A DNA stretch of 45,884 bases from Planctomycetaceae bacterium (GCA_018660825.1 JABJJO010000138.1:1-45884); one strand, 5' to 3'; positions 1-8,551 are shown, counted from the stretch's first letter. The notes: generated from the sequence alone by a model not told the origin. Translations and numbers: made by a program.

Positions 1-514
1 CGGCGACGTTGAGCGCGTAGCCGTCATTGGGTGCTCTCATTGCATTAAAGTTGTTTTCGCCCTGAGGGGGTCTGGGATCGCGTGGTCTGGGGAGCAGGGC
101 ATCGCCAATTTTCCCCGGATGACCGTGGAAGACTTTACCTCCACTAGAGACACGGTAACCATTTTCTATGAAAAACTGCTGCATGCTGGGCGATGTGATT
201 TTGGTTTCGTTGGGGCTCTTGGCGTTGAAGTAGGTACCGGTCTTGAACGGATAGATACCGTAATTGAAGCTAGTCCGCGAGGGGCGGCACTGGGGTGAGT
301 TACAGTAGGCCTGCGTGAAGAGCATGCCGCCGGCGGCGAGGGCATCGATGTTCGGGGACTTGGCGTCGGGATGGCCGCCGAGGCAACCCAGCCAGTCATT
401 CAGATCGTCTACGACGATAAAAACAATGTCCGGGTGTGCTCCTTGGACAGGCTGGCAAGCAAACACCATACAAGCAGTCAATGTCAGTAAAAACTTACGT
501 AGGTTGATGTTCAT
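1..514 (-). CDS. Sulfatase, iduronate-2-sulfatase-like, N-terminal part (cut by window edge)
   Basis: This is the first 171 codons of an exported sulfatase that would hydrolyse sulfate esters outside the cytoplasm; its 3' end lies beyond base 1. Reading from the ATG at 514, residues 1-25 form a signal peptide. Next come the metal-binding aspartates of the VVDDLNDW motif (about residues 35-41), a PNIDALA helix (55-60) and the active-site signature C76-R-P-S-R80, where Cys would mature to formylglycine. An SSGGKVFHG motif with the catalytic-site lysine follows near 127. The N-terminal pattern is that of iduronate-2-sulfatase-like members, also seen in the genes at 6388 and 17899. Only 76 bp separate its start from the stop of the sulfatase at 591-3293, so it is probably the third gene of a sulfatase operon. 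Substrate cannot be told from sequence. Confidence 0.9.
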   Translation of the reverse strand, partial: MNINLRKFLLTLTACMVFACQPVQGAHPDIVFIVVDDLNDWLGCLGGHPDAKSPNIDALAAGGMLFTQAYCNSPQCRPSRTSFNYGIYPFKTGTYFNAKSPNETKITSPSMQQFFIENGYRVSSGGKVFHGHPGKIGDALLPRPRDPRPPQGENNFNAMRAPNDGYALNVA

Positions 515-590
515 CGGCTGCCCTATCATTTGGTTATTGTTTTGAGTTGTTGGATAAGAAAAATGACCAGGCACGGAGTAGCCAAACCGA

Positions 591-3293
591 TTAGCGGGAC
601 TTGACGTCAGGCTGTGGCAATCCCCCAGAGGCTTGCGTCACCTTAATATCATCGATCTCTATGCCTTTGTCGCCCCCCTTCTGCATCCATAGTAGCTTGC
701 GCTTGGCGGCATTGAAACAGTCCTCTATTACTGTCTTACTCCAGGTCTCTCCATCCACGGAAATGGTCACCGTGTCGCCTTGGAACACGAGCTTCAATTG
801 CCGCCACACATTGGCGGAAAGATCGACATCTTCCTGGGGTAGCTTCTTGTTCAATCGGTATGCGCCACTGACTTTGTCTGCCGGACGGTCACCGTTTTGA
901 CGGTCGGGATGATTCGGATCTAAGGAATGCGCGTCAATTTGTAGTTGGACACCAGTGCGATTCAGTTTGACACGTAGCATATGATCGATGCTGCCGAAAC
1001 CGTCGTCCCCATCGACGAAAAACCAGACCATGCCTCCGTTCTCTAGATGACGGTAACGGAAAGAGACTTCCAGATCCTTTCCCGCTACGTTCAGATACAC
1101 CATCGGTGGATATTTTCCACCACTTTCGCCGCGCGTCCAAAGTACGCCGTTGCGAACCTGAGTGTTCTTGTTTGGAATTTGGGTCTGAAAACGGTCGGGG
1201 TCGAACTCATCAAAAGTCTCGCTGAACTCCAAGGGAGCTTGTACGAGTTGCTTTGGACGGGAAGGCGTGGCGACCTCCTTATTCTTTGTTTCACTTGGAA
1301 TAACAGGGCCATCGAAATCCCATCGCTGCGCCTGAGGGGTCTTTCCGTCACTCGGCCCGATTTCAATCCAATCGATTTCCAGGGATTGTTTGTGAGCGGG
1401 TGTAAACAGTCGTACGTGGACCACCCGGTCTTGGGTGGCAAGTGGCACGCTTAGCGTTTGCCAGTCCCCGCCGGTGACATCAAATGATTTGCTCTGCCCC
1501 GTCTTTGGAAAGAGTTCTTGATCTTCGGTTCGCCACTGTAGTCGGGACGTGCAATCCATGCTTGTTCGGAGACGAAGCTTGACTACCGCGGGACCTCTGG
1601 TCCGTACTTTGGCGTTAGTAAGTAAAGGGGAACGGCCAATTGCGGATATTCGTAACGAACCGGATTGGACAGAGATATCTCCCCCCTTGGCGATCCACCC
1701 TAGCATTGATTTGTTATTGACGGTCTTCAAGGGCTTGGCAGCGCCGGTATTCTGTTGCGGTTTGTTCGCTGATGGTGGCATTTTCAAACCGCCCGCTTGC
1801 ACACCAATCTGAGTCGGATCGAACGTTTTTGGATCGAATTTCGGATTAGGCAGGGGAACGACGACTTTCGCTTCGGCGATATAGTCTTCAATCAACTTGT
1901 CGAGCGTTTTGACCTTGTCTGGGTGATCCGCCACGAGGTTGTTGTCTTCACCGATGTCCTCACGAAGATTGTACAGCCGGTAATCATGATTTCCGGCTTC
2001 ACCATAGTAAAATGTGCGAATCAGTTTCCAGTCTCCGTAATGCACGGCGATAGATGGCGGTAGCCACTGTGGCGTATTTCCATGACCCGGTACGAGCGTG
2101 AACATCGGTTCCCGTACCATCTTTTCGCCGCGGAGAGCAGAACCGAAATCGATTCCGTCAATCTGGTGGTCCTGGGGATGATCCACGTTCAACATGTGGA
2201 GAATGGTTGGGTACAGATCGGTTGATTGAATCCGTACTTCGCTCCGCGATCCGGACTTGGTAACGCCCGGCCAGACAACGACCGCTGGAACGCGAATACC
2301 GCCTTCATGGATGCCCCCCTTGCCGCCACGCAAAGGGTGGTTGCTGGTGATTGCCGTGATGTATCTCTCGCCTGAGGCACTGGTTTCTTCTAGACCACAG
2401 TGAACGTTACCGCCGTTGTCCGAGTAAAAAATAATCACAGTTTCGTCTGCAATTCCTTCGTCGTCGAGGGTAGCGAGCAGGCTGCCGACCGCGTCGTCGA
2501 GTGAATGTATCATGGCCGCGTAGGTCGGCGATTGTTGGGCAGCGCCGCGTTTGATCTTGTGGCGGTAACGATCGATCAACTCCGGCTTAGCGCCGAAGGG
2601 CGCGTGTACGGAGAATTGCCAGTAATTCATGAAAAACGGTTTGGTGCGATCGCGATTCTTCAACCACGCGACGGCCTCGTCCGCCATGCGGTCTTCTATG
2701 TGTTCGCCGGGGGCGTGCTCTTTTAGGGTCGGATAATTCCAGGGTGCGAGGTAACCGGATTTGGGCCCGGGACCGTGCCAGTGCGGAATGTCGACGTCGA
2801 ACCCCAGTTCCAGCGGAGTATGAGGTTCCATCCCCAGATGCCATTTGCCGAAGTGTGCGGTTGCATAACCTGCGTTTTTCAACAGTTGAGCAAGGGTTGG
2901 AATTGAGGGATCTAGTCGCGTTGCCGATCTGACATTGGCACTCTTTTGATGCGGTGGTCCGCTTGTATTTGCGATTGGTTTAAAGCGAACGTCTGGCAAA
3001 TGCCCAGCCGGCGCCGTCATACCGTGCCGCGCGGGGTTTTGTCCGCTAATGATGCTGGCACGCGTCGGCGAACAGATCGGACTGGCAGCGTATGCGTTGG
3101 AAAACGTCATGCCGCGCGCTGCCAATCGCTCGATATTGGGCGTCTCGTAGAGCGACGTTTTTCCGTAAAGCGTAGTGTCGGCCCAGCCAAGATCATCCGC
3201 TAAGATGAGGATGATATTCTTGCGAGGCTCGGCAGCAGTTACACTTGCTGTCAAGCAGAGCAAGCAAAGCACGCAAAGGAGAATTCTATTCAT
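591..3293 (-). CDS. Sulfatase with two C-terminal accessory modules
   Basis: This is a 900-residue exported sulfatase. I start it at the ATG at 3293, which opens directly into a signal peptide (residues 1-21). A TTG five codons upstream is possible but less likely. The catalytic part covers about residues 25-480. It has the ADD metal ligands (D33, D34), the signature C74-S-P-T-R78, an HFGKWHLG lysine motif, a histidine in FSVHAPF, SDNGG and the RGGKGG lysine motif, so every expected catalytic residue is visible. After a Pro/Lys-rich linker come a beta-rich galactose-binding-like stretch (about 535-665) and a second one (about 705-890). The latter resembles the concanavalin-like DUF1080/3-keto-disaccharide-hydrolase fold. 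Ordinary sulfatases of this type are about 450-550 residues long, so these modules are additions, probably for polysaccharide binding. The gene sits 40 bp after the double sulfatase and is probably co-transcribed with it. Confidence 0.9.
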   Translation of the reverse strand: MNRILLCVLCLLCLTASVTAAEPRKNIILILADDLGWADTTLYGKTSLYETPNIERLAARGMTFSNAYAASPICSPTRASIISGQNPARHGMTAPAGHLPDVRFKPIANTSGPPHQKSANVRSATRLDPSIPTLAQLLKNAGYATAHFGKWHLGMEPHTPLELGFDVDIPHWHGPGPKSGYLAPWNYPTLKEHAPGEHIEDRMADEAVAWLKNRDRTKPFFMNYWQFSVHAPFGAKPELIDRYRHKIKRGAAQQSPTYAAMIHSLDDAVGSLLATLDDEGIADETVIIFYSDNGGNVHCGLEETSASGERYITAITSNHPLRGGKGGIHEGGIRVPAVVVWPGVTKSGSRSEVRIQSTDLYPTILHMLNVDHPQDHQIDGIDFGSALRGEKMVREPMFTLVPGHGNTPQWLPPSIAVHYGDWKLIRTFYYGEAGNHDYRLYNLREDIGEDNNLVADHPDKVKTLDKLIEDYIAEAKVVVPLPNPKFDPKTFDPTQIGVQAGGLKMPPSANKPQQNTGAAKPLKTVNNKSMLGWIAKGGDISVQSGSLRISAIGRSPLLTNAKVRTRGPAVVKLRLRTSMDCTSRLQWRTEDQELFPKTGQSKSFDVTGGDWQTLSVPLATQDRVVHVRLFTPAHKQSLEIDWIEIGPSDGKTPQAQRWDFDGPVIPSETKNKEVATPSRPKQLVQAPLEFSETFDEFDPDRFQTQIPNKNTQVRNGVLWTRGESGGKYPPMVYLNVAGKDLEVSFRYRHLENGGMVWFFVDGDDGFGSIDHMLRVKLNRTGVQLQIDAHSLDPNHPDRQNGDRPADKVSGAYRLNKKLPQEDVDLSANVWRQLKLVFQGDTVTISVDGETWSKTVIEDCFNAAKRKLLWMQKGGDKGIEIDDIKVTQASGGLPQPDVKSR

Positions 3294-3333
3294 GTATGAC
3301 TGATCCAAAAATATTCTGTGTGGACGGCTATAA

Positions 3334-6162
3334 TTATTGTTGGTTGGAGCTTTGCTTGTCCGCTTGTGTTTTTTGTTTTGCAGGTTTCTCAGTTCCCCCG
3401 ATATCCTTCATGGGCGGGCCTACGTCGGCGATTAGCTGATCGCAGCGGGCACGCATCCGCTTCAATGCGGATGCGTGTGTTTCGTTCAGCGCAAGGTTGG
3501 TGAGTTGATCGGGATCGTTCTTTAGGTCGTGGAGAAATTCAAACGGAGGTTTGTCCGGTCCATCGACGAAATAGCGAGCGTAGACCCAATCGGTATCGCG
3601 GACGCCTTCCCAACGAGGGATGGTTCGAGCAACGGCAAGGAATTCACAAAGAAAATCGGTTCGCCAATCAACCACCTTGGCGCCTCGGATCAACGGAACC
3701 AGACTGCGACCGGTATGAGCAGCGGGAGCGCGGAGACCTGCTAGACGGATCATGGTCGAGGCAAGATCGCTGTTAAGCGCGATTTCCGATATCACACGTC
3801 CGCTTTTCGATTTTGGTAGACGGGGGTCGTAGACGATGAGTGGGACGCGGAGGGATTGTTCGTAGTGCGTCCACTTGCCTGCGAATCCGCGGTCACCGAG
3901 GTAGTAGCCGTTGTCGGCAGTGTAGATGATGACGGTGTTGTCGGCGAGACCCTGTTCTTTCAGTTGAGCGACGAGACGTCCCACGACGTGGTCAATTCCG
4001 CTGAGCATGCGGAAGTAGGCTCGCATGTTCGTCTGGTATTTCTCGGGGGTGTCCCACCGCCAAAAGTAACGTTCTCGATTGATCGATTGCTTAAGAAAAT
4101 CGGGTTGTGACTCATAGATGGCGGGATCGTTGAGTGCAGGAAGCGGCATTTGCTGATCCTTGTACATCCCATCCGTCACTTTGGGCCAGGGGTAGTGACC
4201 ACTGCCCGGCCGTTTGTCGCGGTCCTCGGCATGGGTGGCGTTGAAGCTGAGCTGCAGGCAGAACGGCTGTTCCGCAGGTTGCTCTTTGAGAAACTCGATT
4301 CCCCAGTCGCCTAGAATTTGTGTTTCGTGACGTTCACTACCGTCGTCCTGCTGTTTGAAATATGGATTTCTCCCCAACTTGCGGCGGACGTCGAACATCA
4401 CCGTGGATGATTCCTGCGAAATATTGACGTGCTCTTTACCCAGGTGTCCGGTTCGATAACCCGCCTTTTTCAGAACGGCGAAGTAGGACGATTTGCACAA
4501 CTCCGGATTAAGCGGCCCCGGCGTGACTCGGTAGAGATGTTTGCGTTCGTAGCACCCAGTAAATAGGCAGGAGCGACCGACCCAGCAGGTGGACGTTGTC
4601 ACAAAGGCATTTTTAAATCGCACGCCTTTGGTGGCGAGACGATCAATGTTTGGCGTCTTCACAATCGGGTGACCGGCACAGCCCAGTGTGTGATTTCGCT
4701 GGTCGTCGGCGTATAGCAGCAGAATGTTTGGTCGGGATTCGACTTTCGTAGAAGCGGCGGTCGTCTCTTTGGGTTTTTGGGCAGGCTTGGGAGCCGCCGG
4801 CGAAAATTTATCGACTTGGCGTTCGCTAGGAACATACCACTTCTCTAGAAGGAAGCGAAGTTCTTTCACGAGTGCTGGGTTCTTGCTAGCGAGGTTTACC
4901 TTCTCAGCGGGATCATCTTTCAGATCGAAGAGCTGGGGTTCACCGCGTTGAGGAGGAAACCTCATCTTGCCCGGCGCCCCGTCGTAGGTCAGCAGAAGCT
5001 TGTCGTGTCCACGAATGACCCAGCGATAAAGGAGCGATGCGTGTGGGTTCTCGATGTCAGCGATGTCGTGCGCGAACGATTCACCGAACAGCGTGTCGCG
5101 TTCGATGGCATCCCCTGTCTTGAGCTGTGGTAACAGATCGAGTCCTGGAAAGTCGCGCGGTGCTTTGACGCCGGCTGCCGCGAGGATCGTCGGGACAATG
5201 TCGATTGACGAACAGAGCTCGACACGGTCGGCGGCCGGAATTATTCCCGGCCAACGAAACATAATCGGTGTCCGCGTTCCGCCTTCGTAGGGACTGCGTT
5301 TGGATTGCGGGGCGTAGCCACCGTTTTCAGTCTGAATCCATCCATTATCCGTTACGTAAATCACCAGCGTGTTTTCGTCGACGCCGGACTTGTCGATGTG
5401 CTTTAATAATGCGCCACAAGTTTCGTCAAACCATTCGCACATTGCGTAATATTTTGCGATCCGATCAGGTACTCCTTTAGCTTGATATTTCTCGAAAAGA
5501 CGAGCCGGGGGATTGTGGGGCGTATGAGGTAGAAACGGCGCGTACCAAACAAAAAACGGATTATCGGCAGCCACAGAACGATCGATGAAATCGAGAACCG
5601 GCTCCATCCCATCACGACCGATTTTTAGTCCTGCATCGCCATGCCGTCCCCGTGGATTTGGAAACCCCTGACTCATCCCCGCGGTGAATCCGCCGCGTTC
5701 GAAGGAACCTTCCCACCACTTGCCACTTTGGTGGCTGACGTAACCCTGTTTTGCCAACCATTGGGGAAGGGCACCGGTTCTGTCGATGTGGGAAATGAGA
5801 AGTTCCCTAATGTTCTTACCAGAGTTGTCGGCGTGGAGCTTGTTGGCGGCTGTGTTCGCCGGATCGTTTCCTGTGGTTCTGTTTTGATGTGAATAGAGGC
5901 CGGTGACCAGTGTCATCAGGGCGGGCCGGCACAACGCGGTGGGGACATAACCCCGCCGAAACAAGGCGCTTTCCTGAGCGAGCTGGTCGAGATGTGGCGT
6001 TTCGATCGCTGGGTGATCCATAAATCCATAGTCGGTGTAGCTCTGGTCATCGGAAATAATAAGGACGATATTTGGAGGTGCCGATTCGGCGTGGGCGATG
6101 GCGGTTGCCAATACCAGAAGAAGCGGAAATAGGCAGCGGAGGATTTTCAACTTGTCTGTCAT
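3334..6162 (-). CDS. Tandem double-domain sulfatase fusion with atypical active-site signatures
   Basis: This 942-residue exported protein is made of two complete sulfatase domains. Residues 1-25 are a signal peptide. Domain 1 (about 29-445) has D38-D39, K148 in SGKWW, H213, D272-N273 and K288. Its formylglycine signature reads C78-R-P-A-L82, with leucine where arginine is expected. A Pro/Lys/Thr-rich linker (about 450-476) follows. Domain 2 (about 478-915) has D486-D487, the signature C526-W-V-G-R530 (valine in place of proline/alanine), GHLGKEH, NATHAED, ADNGYYLGDRG and a GKWTHYEQ lysine motif. The domains are dissimilar, so this is a fusion of two different subfamilies and not a recent duplication. 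Domain 2 lacks its own signal peptide. The gene is first in the minus-strand operon and divergent from the sulfatase at 6388. Sequential action on one sulfated glycan is plausible but inferred. Confidence 0.9.
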   Translation of the reverse strand: MTDKLKILRCLFPLLLVLATAIAHAESAPPNIVLIISDDQSYTDYGFMDHPAIETPHLDQLAQESALFRRGYVPTALCRPALMTLVTGLYSHQNRTTGNDPANTAANKLHADNSGKNIRELLISHIDRTGALPQWLAKQGYVSHQSGKWWEGSFERGGFTAGMSQGFPNPRGRHGDAGLKIGRDGMEPVLDFIDRSVAADNPFFVWYAPFLPHTPHNPPARLFEKYQAKGVPDRIAKYYAMCEWFDETCGALLKHIDKSGVDENTLVIYVTDNGWIQTENGGYAPQSKRSPYEGGTRTPIMFRWPGIIPAADRVELCSSIDIVPTILAAAGVKAPRDFPGLDLLPQLKTGDAIERDTLFGESFAHDIADIENPHASLLYRWVIRGHDKLLLTYDGAPGKMRFPPQRGEPQLFDLKDDPAEKVNLASKNPALVKELRFLLEKWYVPSERQVDKFSPAAPKPAQKPKETTAASTKVESRPNILLLYADDQRNHTLGCAGHPIVKTPNIDRLATKGVRFKNAFVTTSTCWVGRSCLFTGCYERKHLYRVTPGPLNPELCKSSYFAVLKKAGYRTGHLGKEHVNISQESSTVMFDVRRKLGRNPYFKQQDDGSERHETQILGDWGIEFLKEQPAEQPFCLQLSFNATHAEDRDKRPGSGHYPWPKVTDGMYKDQQMPLPALNDPAIYESQPDFLKQSINRERYFWRWDTPEKYQTNMRAYFRMLSGIDHVVGRLVAQLKEQGLADNTVIIYTADNGYYLGDRGFAGKWTHYEQSLRVPLIVYDPRLPKSKSGRVISEIALNSDLASTMIRLAGLRAPAAHTGRSLVPLIRGAKVVDWRTDFLCEFLAVARTIPRWEGVRDTDWVYARYFVDGPDKPPFEFLHDLKNDPDQLTNLALNETHASALKRMRARCDQLIADVGPPMKDIGGTEKPAKQKTQADKQSSNQQ

Positions 6163-6176
6163 AGCGAGATCTCAGA

Positions 6177-6188
6177 AAGTAATTACTT
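6177..6188. promoter_or_regulatory. Perfect 12-bp palindrome in the divergent sulfatase intergenic region
   Basis: The sequence AAGTAATTACTT is its own reverse complement and lies 15 bp upstream of the double-sulfatase start. A second inverted repeat, CATGCG at 6200-6205 with CGCATG at 6217-6222, lies next to it. The 225-bp gap (6163-6387) has to hold the promoters of two divergent sulfatase genes, so a shared operator is possible. No regulator gene is seen nearby and no second copy was noticed. Confidence 0.25.
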
Positions 6189-6283
6189 GTCGTCAGTTTC
6201 ATGCGGCGGCAGCTGTCGCATGACAATCCTTCATCATAGGCGATACAGGCTGTGTGGTAAAATGGGAGATGGACGTCATCGGT

Positions 6284-6312
6284 TTGCTTCTGGCTTATGG
6301 GCCATGTATAAG
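6284..6312 (+). promoter_or_regulatory. Possible sigma-70-type promoter for the sulfatase at 6388
   Basis: TTGCTT at 6284-6289 and TATAAG at 6307-6312 are separated by 17 bp. They match the -35 consensus at three of six positions and the -10 consensus at five of six. They lie about 75 bp upstream of the chosen start. A run of ten T at 6368-6377 sits between this site and the GGAAGAA ribosome-binding stretch. Confidence 0.35.
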
Positions 6313-6387
6313 ATAGCTTGTGTATCCCTCTATTGTTTATTCCGCGAGAACACTTGGCGGTCACAAATTTTTTTTTTGGAAGAAGCT

Positions 6388-7806
6388 ATGAAAAATATAT
6401 TCACCGCTGGCGTGATGGTCGCTCTGTCGTTTCAGATAGTCCTAATTGGCGAGGGTACCGAGCCGTCGGATAAACCCAACGTGCTGATGATCTGCATAGA
6501 CGATCTCAACGACTGGGTTGGATTCCTCGGAGGCCACCCTGATGCGATCACTCCGCATATGGATGCGCTGGCAAAACGTAGCCGAAAATTCACCAACGCC
6601 CATTGTAATGTTCCCGTCTGCTCGGCCTCACGAGCGAGTGTGATGTCCGGAGTCGCGGCAACAACGCACGGTAGTTATGAACTCGGACCCAAATACGAAG
6701 AGTTGCCAGCGCTGTCCTACGTTCCCACGATTCAGCGATACTTTAAGGACAATGGTTATTACACCCTTGCAGGGGGCAAGGTGCTGCACCACGGTTTTAA
6801 TGGAAGGTTAGCCGCTGGAATTGACCGGTCTCTCGGGCGAAAGCGAAGTCCTAGACCCCCCAAACCGCTGAACCGCCCCTCCAGTTGGAGCGGTGCTTGG
6901 GATTGGGGAGCCTATCCGGAGAAGGACGCGGAAATGGCGGACTTCCAACTGGCCAATAGCGCGGCGCAAGCGCTGCAAGAGGATTTTGATCAGCCGTTTT
7001 TCATGACTGTTGGCTTCTTTCGCCCACATGTTCCTCTCTTTGTTCCGCCCCGATGGTTTGAACTCTACGATGCAGACACTTTGACTCTGCCACGAAGCCC
7101 AAAGTCAGACCTCAACGATATTCCGAAGAATTTCCTCGGCATCAATGATTATGCTGCCGCGCCGACCCATGCCCAGGTAGTTCAACACGGTAAGCAGCGG
7201 GGCCTGACGCACGCCTATTTGGCATCGATTAGTTTTGTCGATCATTGCGTCGGCATCGTTGTGGATGCTTTAAAATCCAGTTCGCATGCCGAGAATACCA
7301 TAATCGTTTTGTGGAGCGATCATGGATTCCATCTCGGCGAAAAACAACATTGGGCCAAACGCTCACTGTGGCAAGAATCCACGCGGGTTCCGCTGCTGAT
7401 TGCCGGACGGGGTATCAAGTCCGGGGAGCCATGTCCGCAACCAGCCAGCCTGATCGACATCTACCCAACGCTTGTCGAACTGTGCAAGCTGCCGACGAAT
7501 CCCCATCTGGAAGGCCTTTCGCTGGTCCCCCAACTCAGCGATCCGATGACCCGCAGAGACCGACCGGCGATCACGTCCTCGTATTTTGGCAATCATTCTA
7601 TCCGTTCGCGAGATTGGCGGTTGATTTCGTATCGCGATGGAGCCCAGGAGCTCTATGATCATCGAAGCGACCCAGATGAATTCCATAATCTAGCGGACGA
7701 TCCCACTCACCAGAAAATCTTGCATCAGCTCACCCGCTGGTTACCCGAACACCCCGCAGCAGAATTCAAAACCAAATCCGAGCGTGCCCGAGTGCGCGGG
7801 AAGTGA
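6388..7806 (+). CDS. Sulfatase, iduronate-2-sulfatase-like
   Basis: This is a 472-residue exported sulfatase of normal length. The reading frame is open further upstream (from 6187). I choose the ATG at 6388 because it follows a GGAAGAA site by a few bases and begins a signal peptide (residues 1-22), whereas the upstream residues look like translated promoter. Visible residues are D38-D39 of CIDDLNDW, the signature C78-S-A-S-R82, LAGGKVLHHG, a histidine in FFRPHVP, and WSDHGFHLGEKQHWAK, which carries the metal ligands and lysine typical of the iduronate-2-sulfatase group. It is divergent from the three-sulfatase operon. Its substrate is not predictable, but it belongs to the same subgroup as the proteins at 1-514 and 17899-19389, suggesting related but non-identical sulfated targets. 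Confidence 0.92.
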   Translation: MKNIFTAGVMVALSFQIVLIGEGTEPSDKPNVLMICIDDLNDWVGFLGGHPDAITPHMDALAKRSRKFTNAHCNVPVCSASRASVMSGVAATTHGSYELGPKYEELPALSYVPTIQRYFKDNGYYTLAGGKVLHHGFNGRLAAGIDRSLGRKRSPRPPKPLNRPSSWSGAWDWGAYPEKDAEMADFQLANSAAQALQEDFDQPFFMTVGFFRPHVPLFVPPRWFELYDADTLTLPRSPKSDLNDIPKNFLGINDYAAAPTHAQVVQHGKQRGLTHAYLASISFVDHCVGIVVDALKSSSHAENTIIVLWSDHGFHLGEKQHWAKRSLWQESTRVPLLIAGRGIKSGEPCPQPASLIDIYPTLVELCKLPTNPHLEGLSLVPQLSDPMTRRDRPAITSSYFGNHSIRSRDWRLISYRDGAQELYDHRSDPDEFHNLADDPTHQKILHQLTRWLPEHPAAEFKTKSERARVRGK

Positions 7807-7863
7807 GGCCACCATTGCTTGGGTTAACCAAAAAACTGCCCATCCCGCCATGGAAATGTTAGC

Positions 7864-8469
7864 ATGAATCGCAAAAAGGAAATATCGTTATCCATTCCTT
7901 GGTGGAACATTATCCGAGGCTCCTTTGTGGCGGGTGCGCAATTTACGTTCCTTGGGAGTTTCGGGATCGTCGGCCTGACGATAGCGCATGGCTGGGAGGC
8001 CTTGGGGGTTTTGCTATACCTTCCCGCGTTCATTGCATTTTTCGCCGTCCTTATTCTACTTTGCATTTCTGTAGTAATTTGTACTCATTCTTTCCAGTGG
8101 GCTCGACGTGTTGTCTGTCTGTTGACGTATGTTTTTGCGGCGATTGCTTTTGGACCGATGATTTTACTGCCCCATTTTGTGCTGGGGATATTTCTCATTG
8201 TCGGGGCATCCAGTGCCAAATGGGACGGCGGGATTTTCGCGCTAATTCTTTGTTCGGTTTTATTATTAATTCCGACCATTTACTGGTCCCGCGCCTTGTC
8301 TCGATTTGAGAAAGAAAACAAATGGCTAAGCGGGATTTGGGGTTTCGCTAACAAGTATGTCAAAAATAATAGGGGCGCCAAAAAAAGGCTTAAGAAGCTA
8401 ATAGACGACTTCTCCACACCACCACCGCTAATTCCCGAGGGCATCAAAAGGCGTTTTCGGCGGTCTTGA
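7864..8469 (+). CDS. Small multi-pass membrane protein of unknown function (copy A)
   Basis: This is a 201-residue protein I do not recognise. It has four or five hydrophobic segments, at about residues 18-40, 46-72, 80-116 and 122-143. A basic, amphipathic cytoplasmic-type tail (about 148-201) contains KKRLKKLIDDF and ends RRFRRS. It has no signal peptide and no catalytic motif. It starts 57 bp after the sulfatase stop on the same strand, so it may be transcribed with it; a GGAAATG stretch lies before the ATG. The protein at 25508-26146 has similar length, layout and short matching motifs at both ends (IPW near the N-terminus, and KKL-x-x-hydrophobic-D-x-x-F-T/S in the tail), which suggests a distant paralogue. 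Function is unknown. Confidence 0.7.
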   Translation: MNRKKEISLSIPWWNIIRGSFVAGAQFTFLGSFGIVGLTIAHGWEALGVLLYLPAFIAFFAVLILLCISVVICTHSFQWARRVVCLLTYVFAAIAFGPMILLPHFVLGIFLIVGASSAKWDGGIFALILCSVLLLIPTIYWSRALSRFEKENKWLSGIWGFANKYVKNNRGAKKRLKKLIDDFSTPPPLIPEGIKRRFRRS

Positions 8470-8534
8470 TTACTTCAGCTCGTTCTTAAGGTTGGTTAAA
8501 TGACATTCGGAGCGACCATCATGAACTGCAGCAG

Positions 8535-8551
8535 TCTCGGTCTATCCGAGA
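8535..8551. terminator. Short hairpin between convergent genes
   Basis: TCTCGG at 8535-8540 and CCGAGA at 8546-8551 form a six-base-pair stem with a five-base loop in the 87-bp gap between two converging genes. Neither side has a clear T run, so it is only a candidate transcription-end structure. Confidence 0.25.

Noticed and set aside
1091-1441. Long antisense frames inside the sulfatase and other large genes
   Set aside because: They overlap strongly supported genes in other frames and show no protein-like motifs.
6187-6387. N-terminal extension of the sulfatase at 6388
   Set aside because: The extra 67 codons have no signal peptide and cover the promoter-like region and a T run; a good start and signal peptide begin at 6388.
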